Below, piece after piece: positions 53,146 through 63,026 of a DNA stretch of 64,000 nt. Within the stretch, counting starts at the first letter, position 1. The number at the start of each line of letters is the position of its first letter. Location of the stretch: positions 558,001-622,000 of the forward strand of contig NZ_CP038436.1 in assembly GCF_004683965.1 (NCBI RefSeq). Reading direction: 5' to 3'. The position numbers and the translations under genes are program-made. The stretch is from Nocardioides seonyuensis (GTDB taxonomy: Bacteria > Actinomycetota > Actinomycetes > Propionibacteriales > Nocardioidaceae). A model generated the notes under the pieces. It did not search any database, was not told the DNA's origin, and saw only the letters and a list, made by a program, of their open reading frames with translations.

Positions 53146-54465
53146 TCAGAGCGTGACGTTCTCCAGCATCTCGGTCACCAGCGCGGCGATGGGCGACCGC
53201 TCGGATCGGGTCAGCGTGACGTGGGCGAAGAGCGGGTGGCCCTTGAGCTTCTCGACCACCGCGACGATGCCGTCGTGCCGGCCGACGCGCAGGTTGTCCC
53301 GCTGGGCCACGTCATGGGTGAGCACGACCTTGGAGTTGGCCCCGATGCGCGAGAGCACGGTCAGCAGGACATTGCGCTCCAGCGACTGCGCCTCGTCGAC
53401 GATCACGAACGAGTCGTGGAGGGACCGGCCGCGGATGTGTGTCAGCGGGAGCACCTCGAGCATGCCGCGGTCCATCACCTCGTCGATGACGTCCTTGCCG
53501 GCCAGCGCGCCGAGGGTGTCGAAGACCGCCTGGGCCCACGGCGACATCTTCTCGTTCTCGGAGCCGGGGAGGTAGCCGAGCTCCTGGCCGCCCACGGCGA
53601 AGAGGGGCCGGAAGACCACGACCTTCTTGTGCTGGCGGCGCTCCATGACGGCCTCGAGGCCGGCGCACAGCGCCATCGCGGACTTGCCCGTGCCCGCGCG
53701 GCCGCCGAGCGAGACGATGCCCACGTCAGGGTCGAGGAGCATCTCGAGCGCGACCCGCTGCTCCGCCGAGCGGCCGTGGATGCCGAACGCCTCACGGTCG
53801 CCACGCACCAGGTGGACCTGCTTGTCGGGACCGACCCGCCCCAGCGCCGTACCCCGGTCGGAGAGCAGGACCAGGCCGTTGTGGCAGGGCAGGTCACGGG
53901 CGAGGTCGAGGTCGAGGGTCCCGTCCTCGTAGAGCTCGTCGAGCTGGGCGGAGGTCACTTCGAGCTCGGCCATGCCGGTGTAGCCGGTGTCGGAGTCGCT
54001 GACCGCCTCGGCCCGGTACTCCTCGGCGTCGAGGCCGACGGCCGAGGCCTTGATGCGCAGCGGCAGGTCCTTGGAGACGAGGGTGACCCGGTGACCCTCG
54101 TCGGCGAGGTTCTTGGCGACGGCCAGGATCCTCGTGTCGTTGTCACCCAGGCGGAAGCCGCTCGGCAGCGACGTCGCGTCGGTGTGGTTGAGCTCGACGC
54201 GCAGCGTCCCGCCCTCTTCGCCGATCGGCACGGGCTCGTCGAGCCGGCCGTGGATGACGCGCAGCTCGTCGAGCGATCGAAGAGCCGTCCGGGCGAAGAA
54301 GCCCAGCTCCGGGTGGTGTCGCTTGCCCTCCAGCTCGGTGATCACCACGACGGGGAGCACCACCTCGTGCTCGGCGAAGCGTTTCAGCGCGCCCGGGTCG
54401 GCCAGCAGGACGCTGGTGTCGAGGACATAGGTGAGCCTTGCGGGCGTCTCGGTCTTGGCTGCCAC
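53146..54465 (-). CDS. phoH: PhoH family protein with N-terminal PIN domain (PhoH2)
   Basis: A 439-residue PIN-PhoH fusion. The N-terminal PIN ribonuclease domain has [15 protein letters not shown] and the G-D-N-D-T-R acidic patch. The C-terminal ATPase has Walker [10 protein letters not shown] and Walker [10 protein letters not shown]. PhoH2 is an RNA helicase/RNase in mycobacteria, related to VapBC toxins. It follows the Z-isoprenyl synthase on the same strand across a 212-base gap in which I see no gene. Rv1095 is the counterpart. Confidence 0.93.
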   Translation of the reverse strand: MAAKTETPARLTYVLDTSVLLADPGALKRFAEHEVVLPVVVITELEGKRHHPELGFFARTALRSLDELRVIHGRLDEPVPIGEEGGTLRVELNHTDATSLPSGFRLGDNDTRILAVAKNLADEGHRVTLVSKDLPLRIKASAVGLDAEEYRAEAVSDSDTGYTGMAELEVTSAQLDELYEDGTLDLDLARDLPCHNGLVLLSDRGTALGRVGPDKQVHLVRGDREAFGIHGRSAEQRVALEMLLDPDVGIVSLGGRAGTGKSAMALCAGLEAVMERRQHKKVVVFRPLFAVGGQELGYLPGSENEKMSPWAQAVFDTLGALAGKDVIDEVMDRGMLEVLPLTHIRGRSLHDSFVIVDEAQSLERNVLLTVLSRIGANSKVVLTHDVAQRDNLRVGRHDGIVAVVEKLKGHPLFAHVTLTRSERSPIAALVTEMLENVTL

Positions 54466-54677
54466 GGACGTCTACCCCTCACGGACCGGCGCGACACACC
54501 TCGCCCGGTCCTGTTCAACACATGGACCGGCCGGCTCCCTGAAGTGGTGCGTGACTTCTCACTGCTGCCTCCCGGTTCGGCCGGCTTCCCCACCTGCCGA
54601 TGAGCACGAAAGTACGCCCGTCCAGGACGATCCGGGCACGACACGCCCGAGCGGAGGGTGACGACGAGATGAACCGT

Positions 54678-55457
54678 TCAGGCGCCGAAGCGGCGCTCGC
54701 GCTCGGCGTAGGCGCGGATCGCGCGGAGGAAGTCCACGCGCCGGAAGTCGGGCCACAGGGCCTCGCAGAAGTAGAACTCCGACTGCGCGCTCTGCCACAG
54801 CAGGAACCCGCCGAGCCGCTGCTCGCCGGACGTGCGGATCACCAGGTCGGGGTCGGGCTGCCCCTTGGTGTAGAGGTGCTGGGCGATGTGCTCGACGTCG
54901 ATGGTCTCGGCGAGCTCCTCGAGGGTGGCGCCACGGGCGCTGTGCTCGAGCATGAGGGAGCGTACGGCGTCGGCGATCTCGCGGCGGCCGCCGTAGCCCA
55001 CCGCGATGTTGACCAGGACCCCGTCGATGTGGCGGGTCGCCTCCTCGGCGGCCTTGAGCCGTTCGGCCATGTCGGAGGGGAGCAGGTCGAGCGCACCGAC
55101 CGGGTGGATACGCCACCGGCCCGCCTCGGCGAGCGACTGCACGGCTCCCTCGATGATGCCGAGAAGCCCGGAGAGCTGCTCGGGTGGCCGGCTGGTGAGG
55201 TTGTCGCTGGAGAGCAGCCACAGGGTCACCACCTGGACCCCGACCTCCTCGCACCAACCCAGGAGCGGGCGGATGTTGTCGGCGCCCGCCTGGTAGCCGT
55301 GTGCGGTGTCGGCACCGACGGCCTTGGCCCAGCGGCGGTTGCCGTCGAGCATGACGCCGACGTGCTTGGGGATGCGGCCCGACGGCAGCGACCTCACGAC
55401 GCGCGACTCGTAGGCCGGGTAGAGCACCCGGCGCACAGCGTCCTTCCAGCCCGTCAC
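54678..55457 (-). CDS. Short-chain (Z)-isoprenyl diphosphate synthase
   Basis: A 259-residue cis-prenyltransferase of the UppS family. The catalytic Asp is in H-V-G-V-M-L-D-G-N-R-R-W-A-K. The C-terminal motif reads I-R-T-S-G-E-Q-R-L-G-G-F-L-L-W-Q and continues A-Q-S-E-F-Y-F. Together with its position next to hemolysin III it resembles Rv1086, which makes omega,E,Z-farnesyl diphosphate. UppS activity (C55) cannot be excluded. The GTG at 55457 has TACCAT six bases upstream (55464-55469), fitting leaderless expression. It provides isoprenoid carriers for cell-wall synthesis. Confidence 0.88.
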   Translation of the reverse strand: MTGWKDAVRRVLYPAYESRVVRSLPSGRIPKHVGVMLDGNRRWAKAVGADTAHGYQAGADNIRPLLGWCEEVGVQVVTLWLLSSDNLTSRPPEQLSGLLGIIEGAVQSLAEAGRWRIHPVGALDLLPSDMAERLKAAEEATRHIDGVLVNIAVGYGGRREIADAVRSLMLEHSARGATLEELAETIDVEHIAQHLYTKGQPDPDLVIRTSGEQRLGGFLLWQSAQSEFYFCEALWPDFRRVDFLRAIRAYAERERRFGA

Positions 55458-55546
55458 CCGGCGATGGTAGCCCTGTCACAGGGTTCCGAGCGGGCGTCTC
55501 GGCGCGGCGGCATGCGTTCCGTGAGCGTCTGCAGCATGGTGACCGG

Positions 55547-56083
55547 GTGGAGAAGCATCCCCTGCTCGGTGAGGACAGCACGACCGCCCGGCTCAGCGAC
55601 GACCCGTCCCGACGCGGCCAGTGGTGGAGGTGGGCCGGAGTCGCGCTCCTCGTCGCGATCTTGCTGGCCGCGACCGTCGGGCTGCTGGGCCCACGCACCG
55701 CGGAGACGTCCGCGACGGCCCGGGGCTACCAGCTCGACGTCACCTATCCCCAGGTCACGCGCGCGGGCCAGCCCGCTCCCCTCCATGTCCGGATCACCGC
55801 CGAGGCGGGCTTCGGGGAGACCGTGCAGGTGAGCGCGTGTGACGGCATCTTCGACAACTTCGACTTCCAGAACTGGTACCCCAACCCCTCCGCGGAGACC
55901 TCCACGCCGACCGAGGTCGTCTACGAGTTCGACGCACCGGTCTCCGGCAACACGCTCGAGGTCAGCCTCGACGCCCGCTCGGCCCCCGGCCAGTTCGGAG
56001 GGATCCGCGACTGCGAGATCTCGGTGCTCGAGGACGACCGGCCGGTCGTCTCGACGGCGTTCACGACCTGGAGGATGCCCTGA
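55547..56083 (+). CDS. Hypothetical membrane-anchored protein
   Basis: A 178-residue protein I do not recognise. It has a short cytoplasmic N-terminus, one transmembrane helix (about residues 28-48, W-A-G-V-A-L-L-V-A-I-L-L-A) and an extracytoplasmic beta-rich domain of about 125 residues. That domain contains V-T-Y-P-Q-V-T-R-A-G-Q-P-A-P-L-H-V, two cysteines (S-A-C-D-G and I-R-D-C-E-I) that could form a disulfide, and N-W-Y-P-N-P. Its stop overlaps the ATG of the DUF421 gene (TGATG), so the two are co-translated and probably act together at the membrane. Confidence 0.7.
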   Translation: MEKHPLLGEDSTTARLSDDPSRRGQWWRWAGVALLVAILLAATVGLLGPRTAETSATARGYQLDVTYPQVTRAGQPAPLHVRITAEAGFGETVQVSACDGIFDNFDFQNWYPNPSAETSTPTEVVYEFDAPVSGNTLEVSLDARSAPGQFGGIRDCEISVLEDDRPVVSTAFTTWRMP

Positions 56084-56568
56084 TGGACATCTTGATCCGC
56101 TCCCTGGTCATCTTCGCCTTCCTGTGGCTCATCGTCCGGGTGGGCGGCAAGCGGGAGGTCGCCCAGCTCTCGGCCTTCGACATGATCCTGCTCATCACGG
56201 TGGGCGACCTGGTCAGCCAGGGCATCGTCCAGGAGGACTACTCCCTGACCGCAGCGGTCATCGCGGTGGCGACCTTCTCCATCGCCGGCATCACGCTCAG
56301 CTCGCTGGCCATCCACTTCCCGCCGTTCCGACCCTGGATCGAGGGCCGCGCCCGCATCGTCGTTCGCGACGGGGAGCCGCTTCTCGACATGCTCCGGGCC
56401 GAGCGGATCACGATCCAGGACATCCACGAGGCGGCTCGCGAGCAGGGCATCCGCCGGATGCGCCACATCGAGCTGTGCGTCCTGGAGACCGACGGCAGCT
56501 TCTCGTTCTTCACCCAGGGCGACGAGGACGAGCGCGACGGGGCACCCGACCGCGACAGCATCGCGTGA
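56083..56568 (+). CDS. DUF421 domain-containing membrane protein
   Basis: A 161-residue YetF/DUF421-type protein. Three N-terminal transmembrane helices (about residues 5-22, 35-52, 57-75) carry G-G-K-R-E-V-A-Q-L-S-A-F-D, the usual start of the family. The cytoplasmic DUF421 domain has V-R-D-G-E-P-L-L-D-M-L-R and I-E-L-C-V-L-E-T-D-G-S-F-S. Function is unknown; Bacillus YetF has been linked to envelope or spore stress. It shares its start with the stop of the preceding membrane-anchored protein. Confidence 0.88.
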   Translation: MDILIRSLVIFAFLWLIVRVGGKREVAQLSAFDMILLITVGDLVSQGIVQEDYSLTAAVIAVATFSIAGITLSSLAIHFPPFRPWIEGRARIVVRDGEPLLDMLRAERITIQDIHEAAREQGIRRMRHIELCVLETDGSFSFFTQGDEDERDGAPDRDSIA

Positions 56569-56625
56569 CGAACCACTCCGTGAGCAGGGTCGCCCAGTCA
56601 CCTGCCGTGCCGTAACTTTGGGGCC

Positions 56626-57366
56626 ATGACCCGTCCCGTCACCAGCCCGCGCGATCGCGTCGAGCGTGCCGTCGACCGGGCCTCCGAGATCGTCGCCGAC
56701 AAGATGGCCGAGGTGAAGCCTCACCTGCGCGGCTGGCTCCACGCCGGCACGGCTCCTGTCGCGCTCGCCGCCGGTGTCGTCCTGGTGATGTTGTCGCCCA
56801 CGGCGGAGACACGCATCGGGTCTGCTGCCTTCGTGCTGTCGGCGCTCCTCGTGTTCACCGTGTCCGCGATCTATCACCGCGGCACGTGGTCCCCACGCAC
56901 CTGGGCGTTCCTGCGCCGCTTCGACCACGCCAACATCTTCGTGCTCATCGCCGGCACCTACACCCCCTACGCCCTGCTGTTCCTCGAGGGGTCAGCCCGC
57001 ACGACACTCCTGGTCGTGGTGTGGGTGGCCGCCCTCGCGGGGGTGGCCTTCCGGGTGCTGTGGATCGACGCCCCCCGCTGGCTCTACACCCCGATGTACT
57101 TCGCGCTCGGCTGGGCCGCGCTCTTCTTCATCCCCCAGTTCATCGAGGGAGCCGACCGCTTCAACAACGACGTCGCGATCGCGGTGCTGACCCTGGTCGC
57201 GGTCGGTGGGGTGTTCTACACCCTCGGCGGCGTGGTCTACGGCCTCAAGCGCCCCAACCCGTGGCCCCAGTGGTTCGGCTTCCACGAGCTGTTCCACTCC
57301 TTCACCGTGGTGGCCTTCGCCGCCCACTACGTCGGCGTCTCGCTGGCCACCTACTCCCTGCGCTGA
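56626..57366 (+). CDS. Hemolysin III (PAQR/TrhA) family membrane protein
   Basis: A 246-residue seven-helix protein of the PAQR superfamily. Conserved residues are S-A-I-Y-H-R-G, R-F-D-H-A-N-I-F and H-E-L-F-H-S-F-T-V-V-A-F-A-A-H-Y, whose His residues bind zinc in related hydrolases. E. coli TrhA affects membrane-energy homeostasis. The name hemolysin III is historical and does not show toxicity. TAACTT is seven bases before the ATG (56613-56618). Counterpart Rv1085c sits next to the Z-isoprenyl synthase gene in mycobacteria, as here. Confidence 0.92.
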   Translation: MTRPVTSPRDRVERAVDRASEIVADKMAEVKPHLRGWLHAGTAPVALAAGVVLVMLSPTAETRIGSAAFVLSALLVFTVSAIYHRGTWSPRTWAFLRRFDHANIFVLIAGTYTPYALLFLEGSARTTLLVVVWVAALAGVAFRVLWIDAPRWLYTPMYFALGWAALFFIPQFIEGADRFNNDVAIAVLTLVAVGGVFYTLGGVVYGLKRPNPWPQWFGFHELFHSFTVVAFAAHYVGVSLATYSLR

Positions 57367-57403
57367 CGCGCTCGGCAGGCGGGGGCTCGGCAGGTAGCTG
57401 CGC

Positions 57404-58318
57404 TCACGCCAGGCTGAGCCAGCCGAAGGCGCCCAGGGCGGTCGCGACCGCGACCGCACACACCACCCACGCGACCAGGGGCGACCGGGTCGCGAGGTGC
57501 TCGACGCCGCGGTAGACCGCAGTCATGACCGCGAGGGCGACCGTGACGTGGAGGAGCACCGCCAGCACCACCCCGGCGATCGCCCCGGCTAGACGGAATC
57601 GCCCCCACAGCAGGCTGAGCGCCAGCGGGACGACGATCGCCCCGGCCAGGCCACCGGCCAGCTCACCCACCCACGGTCGGTCACCCATCCACGGCAGGGT
57701 CGGCGCCCACGAGAGGTCGAGCAGGTCGGCGGTCGCGACCCCGCCGAGGACGAGGACCACGACGATCGTCACGGCCGCCGCCGCTCGGTAGCCCCACGTC
57801 TGCACCCGTGTCCACGGCACCTCGCGCCCCACGAAGATCGTGGCGGTCGTGACCGCGGTCCAGACGAGCCAGCGCCGGACCACACCCGTCCCGGTGTCGG
57901 CCATCGCGTCGCGGAAGATCCGGTCAGCCTCGACCCGGTCGACCGCCGCGCCGCCCGGGATGTCGTACGACGCCTCGTCGGGCCCGGCGACCAGCGCGTC
58001 GTGCAGCAGGGCCGCAGGCAGGTGGGCCCCGGTCCTGGGCACCAGCCAGGTGAACAGCGAGGGGACCGAGGTCAGGTCGGTGCGGAAGCCGGCGTCGGCC
58101 GGCACCAGGATCTCGCCGAGGTGGCGGTCGAGGTAGGCGAGCCGGCGTCCCATGCGCCAGCGCTCGACATCCTCGCTGGTCTCGCGTTCGAGGACGATGC
58201 GCGGGTCGCTGCCGGGGTCGGGCGGCGACCCGGGGCGCCCGTCGGCGGGCAGGGTGCCGCCGTCGTAGAACCGCCGCGGCTGCTGCGGCACGTGCGTGGT
58301 GAGGTCCCGAGCCTTCAT
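57404..58318 (-). CDS. DUF1353 domain protein with C-terminal membrane region
   Basis: A 304-residue protein. Residues about 50-150 match DUF1353, better known from phage genomes: F-R-T-D-L-T-S-V-P-S-L-F-T-W-L-V-P and L-L-H-D-A-L-V (conserved His-Asp). The C-terminal 150 residues hold about four transmembrane helices, a layout found in actinobacteria. A peptidase-like role has been suggested for the family but is unproven. The ATG at 58318 is preferred to 58351. Convergent with hemolysin III. Confidence 0.78.
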   Translation of the reverse strand: MKARDLTTHVPQQPRRFYDGGTLPADGRPGSPPDPGSDPRIVLERETSEDVERWRMGRRLAYLDRHLGEILVPADAGFRTDLTSVPSLFTWLVPRTGAHLPAALLHDALVAGPDEASYDIPGGAAVDRVEADRIFRDAMADTGTGVVRRWLVWTAVTTATIFVGREVPWTRVQTWGYRAAAAVTIVVVLVLGGVATADLLDLSWAPTLPWMGDRPWVGELAGGLAGAIVVPLALSLLWGRFRLAGAIAGVVLAVLLHVTVALAVMTAVYRGVEHLATRSPLVAWVVCAVAVATALGAFGWLSLA

Positions 58319-58357
58319 GCGGCCACTCTCCCACCGGCGGCTGACACCCACGCCCGG

Positions 58358-59572
58358 CTAGCAGCCGACCTCCCAGTGGTCCGGCCCGGTGCGCAGCAAC
58401 GACGTCGTCTGCCAGACGTTCCAGAGACCCATCGGGTCACCGGAACCCTTGGCGTACGCGTAGCCACCGGCGACGTAGGCGCGCCCCTCGTCCACGTGGG
58501 CGTAGTTGCTCGTCGTGACGCACGTCGGCTCCGGCTCCGGCTCCGGCTCGGGCTCCGGCTCCGGCTCCGGCTCGGGCTCCGGGTCACCACCGGTCCCGTC
58601 CGCGATGCCGAACGAGGCCGCGTCGTACCCGGCCGAGCAGATGCTGTCGAGGAAGTAGTCCCCCTCGCGGCCGCATCCCGCACCCGGATCGACCGGCGTC
58701 CCGTGACGCATGCCGTCGACGAGGTACATGCGCACGGCCCCGCCGCCGTACTCGGTCAACGTCGTACCGCCGGACAGCCGCTCGGTGGCGGTGGGCTGCT
58801 CACCCACGCCTGCCACGTCGGTGAACTGGTCGCGGGTCTCCTGGGCCATCGCGGGACGCACCGTGGTGTCGGCGGTGCCGTGCCAGATGGACACGACCGG
58901 GCGTGGGCCGCCGTAACCCGGGTGGGCGGCACTGACGAGGTCACCCCAGGCGTCGGGCGTCCGGTCGGGCGGCGCGTACATGCAGGTGAACGCCTGCGAC
59001 ACGGACGTGGCGCACCCGTGCGCGATGCCGGCCACCACCGAGCCGCCCGCGAAGACGTCGGGATAGGTCGCCAGCATCGTCGCGGTCATCGCCCCACCCG
59101 CCGACAGCCCGGTGATGAACACACGGTCGGAGTCGAGCCCGTACGACGACACAGCGTGCGCGACCATCTGCCGGATCGAGAGAGCCTCGCCCTGCCCACG
59201 GGCGGTGTCCCCGGGCTCGAACCAGTTGAAGCACGAGTTGGCGTTGTTGGCCGAGCTCGTCTGCGGGTAGACCATGGCAAAGCCGTGCTCGTCGGCGAGC
59301 TCTGACCAGCCGGAGTGGGAGTGGTAGGCCGACGCGCTCTGCGTGCACCCGTGCAGGGCCACGACCAGCGGCGCATCGTCCGGCAGGTCGTCGGGGACGA
59401 AGGCGTGCATCGTCAGGATGCCGGGGTTGCTGCCGAACCCGGTGACCTGGTCGAGCGGGCCGGACGCTGCCTGGGCACCGCCGGTCGGCACGAGCAGTGC
59501 CACCGCGACGAGCCACGTCGCGAGGACGGACTGGGTGCTTCGAGAACGGATGAGCCTGGTGCGGACGTGCAT
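58358..59572 (-). CDS. Secreted PHB depolymerase-like esterase
   Basis: A 404-residue exported serine esterase. Signal peptide (residues 1 to about 35), then the catalytic domain with V-A-L-H-G-C-T-Q-S (oxyanion), nucleophile T-G-L-S-A-G-G-A-M, Asp in I-W-H-G-T-A-D-T-T-V and His in G-M-R-H-G-T-P. An (E-P)10 linker follows. The last 50 residues match the substrate-binding domain of PHB depolymerases: S-N-Y-A-H-V, A-G-G-Y-A-Y-A-K-G-S and M-G-L-W-N-V-W. It would hydrolyse polyhydroxybutyrate or similar polyesters outside the cell. The linker codes as a GC-rich GGCTCC tandem repeat at 58530-58577. Confidence 0.9.
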   Translation of the reverse strand: MHVRTRLIRSRSTQSVLATWLVAVALLVPTGGAQAASGPLDQVTGFGSNPGILTMHAFVPDDLPDDAPLVVALHGCTQSASAYHSHSGWSELADEHGFAMVYPQTSSANNANSCFNWFEPGDTARGQGEALSIRQMVAHAVSSYGLDSDRVFITGLSAGGAMTATMLATYPDVFAGGSVVAGIAHGCATSVSQAFTCMYAPPDRTPDAWGDLVSAAHPGYGGPRPVVSIWHGTADTTVRPAMAQETRDQFTDVAGVGEQPTATERLSGGTTLTEYGGGAVRMYLVDGMRHGTPVDPGAGCGREGDYFLDSICSAGYDAASFGIADGTGGDPEPEPEPEPEPEPEPEPEPTCVTTSNYAHVDEGRAYVAGGYAYAKGSGDPMGLWNVWQTTSLLRTGPDHWEVGC

Positions 59573-59724
59573 GAAGGACTCCTCGAGCGACGACCGGCAC
59601 CCGAGTGACGCCGGTCACATCGTCTCGACCGTGCTGGCTCGGCCACGCCGTCACAATGGCGCTTGCCTCCACACCGGCGGGCGCGCCGATGTCCTCCGGC
59701 CACACGCCGGCTTCTCGCAGCGAG

Positions 59725-61689
<1,965 letters not shown>

Positions 61690-61753
61690 CTGCACGCTCC
61701 TCTTCCGGGGGAGGTGCCACACTGGTCGCCCGGCACCGTTGGCTTCGCGAAGG

Positions 61754-62956
61754 ATGGTGGACGTGACCGCGCCCAGAGCCGATCTGCCGAGTCTCCTCCG
61801 CGTCCTCCCGCCCACGGTGCCACACCGGCTGCAGGACGTGCAGGCCACCCTGCTCGAGCGCGTCGTCGACGCGGCGCACGCGTCGTCGCAGCGGCAGGGC
61901 CGACCGCTCGACGGTGCCGCAGGACGCGGGATCCAGGCGGGGACGCGTGCCGCGGTCGAGGCGTTCGTCGCCCTGGTCGCCGACCCCGGGCACGAGCTGG
62001 GGCCGGTGAGGGAGGTCTTTCGCCAGCTCGGCCGCGAGGAGTTCCGCGACGGCAGGTTCATCGACGCCCTGCGGTCGACGTTGGTGGCCGGCACACAGGC
62101 GATGTGGTCGGTGCTCGTCGAGCTCGGTGAGGACTCGTCCATGGAGCCCCGGCACCTCCACGTCCTGGCGGGTGCACTGCTCCCCTTCCTCGACGAGCTC
62201 TCCGCGGCGGCCGCGGAGGGCTACCTCGAGGAGCAGACGCGGGCCTCGCTGGACCTGGGGATGACCCGTCGGGGCCTCGTCTCGGCCCTGGTCGGCTCCA
62301 ACCCGGTCGACGAGACGCGGGTCAGGACTGCGGCCGAGGCGGCCCGGTGGCCGGTCCCCGAGCGCGTCGGCGTGCTGGTCGTCGAGGGCGCTGACGCCGA
62401 CCAGCTGGCGCGCATGGTGAGCGCGGACAGCATCGGCGCCACCTTGGAGGACGTAGCCGTCGTGGTCGTCCCCCGCGCCGACTCGGCCGGTCGCCTGACG
62501 CGCGTGCGCCGCGCTGTGAAGGGACGCCGCGCAGCAGTGGGGGTCACCGTCCCCCTCGTCCATGCCCAGGAGTCCCACCGCCAGGCGGCCCGAGGACTGC
62601 GGCTCCTCCACGCCGGCGTGCTTCCCGACACGGACCTGGTGGTGTGCGCCGACCACCTGCTGACGCTGATCCTCGGCTGGGAGGAGGGGCTGGCCGATGA
62701 GTTCGCCACCAGCGCCCTGGCCCCGCTGCTCCAGGTCGAGCCGGGGCACCGACGGACCCTCGAGGCGACCCTGCTGACCTGGCTCAGGGAGCAGGGACGC
62801 GTCGTGGCGACCGCGGAGGCCATGCACGCGCACCCGCAGACCATCCGCTACCGCGTCCGCCAGCTCAAGGCCTTGTTCGGTCCCGCCTTGGAGGATTCGG
62901 ACGAGCGGTACCGGCTGGAGTCGGCCCTGAGGTGGCGTGTCTTGTCACCGGGGTGA
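61754..62956 (+). CDS. PucR/CdaR-type transcriptional regulator
   Basis: A 400-residue regulator. The C-terminal PucR helix-turn-helix (about residues 330-390) reads [18 protein letters not shown] and continues [12 protein letters not shown]. The middle third looks like a degenerate GGDEF/CdaR-type domain, and the N-terminal helical part is unassigned. Start taken at ATG 61754; GTGs at 61757 and 61763 are alternatives. It is divergent from the DUF255 gene. A 30-bp palindrome overlaps its stop codon, just upstream of the TPP-enzyme gene, which it may control. Confidence 0.85.
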   Translation: MVDVTAPRADLPSLLRVLPPTVPHRLQDVQATLLERVVDAAHASSQRQGRPLDGAAGRGIQAGTRAAVEAFVALVADPGHELGPVREVFRQLGREEFRDGRFIDALRSTLVAGTQAMWSVLVELGEDSSMEPRHLHVLAGALLPFLDELSAAAAEGYLEEQTRASLDLGMTRRGLVSALVGSNPVDETRVRTAAEAARWPVPERVGVLVVEGADADQLARMVSADSIGATLEDVAVVVVPRADSAGRLTRVRRAVKGRRAAVGVTVPLVHAQESHRQAARGLRLLHAGVLPDTDLVVCADHLLTLILGWEEGLADEFATSALAPLLQVEPGHRRTLEATLLTWLREQGRVVATAEAMHAHPQTIRYRVRQLKALFGPALEDSDERYRLESALRWRVLSPG

Positions 62957-62965
62957 CAAGACACG
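62936..62965. promoter_or_regulatory. 30-bp palindrome upstream of the TPP-enzyme gene
   Basis: Two 14-base perfect arms flank a GG centre. The core is CTTGTCACC GG GGTGACAAG at 62941-62960, extended by CGTGT-/-ACACG. It covers the regulator's stop codon and is about 62 bases before the ATG at 63027. No T-run follows, so it is more likely an operator, or possibly an RNA stem. A similar half-site CTTGTGAC follows at 62973-62980. Confidence 0.5.
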
Positions 62966-63026
62966 GCACCAACCTTGTGACGGTCGAGGCATCCCACCAG
63001 CCTCCGGAGCGACCTAGCGTCGAGCC

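Noticed and set aside
52573..54603. 676-codon plus-strand frame opposite phoH
   Set aside because: Shadow of phoH, which has intact PIN and ATPase motifs.
58530..58580. Short tandem GGCTCC array, considered as CRISPR or satellite repeat
   Set aside because: It is in frame and encodes the Glu-Pro linker of the depolymerase; there are no spacers.
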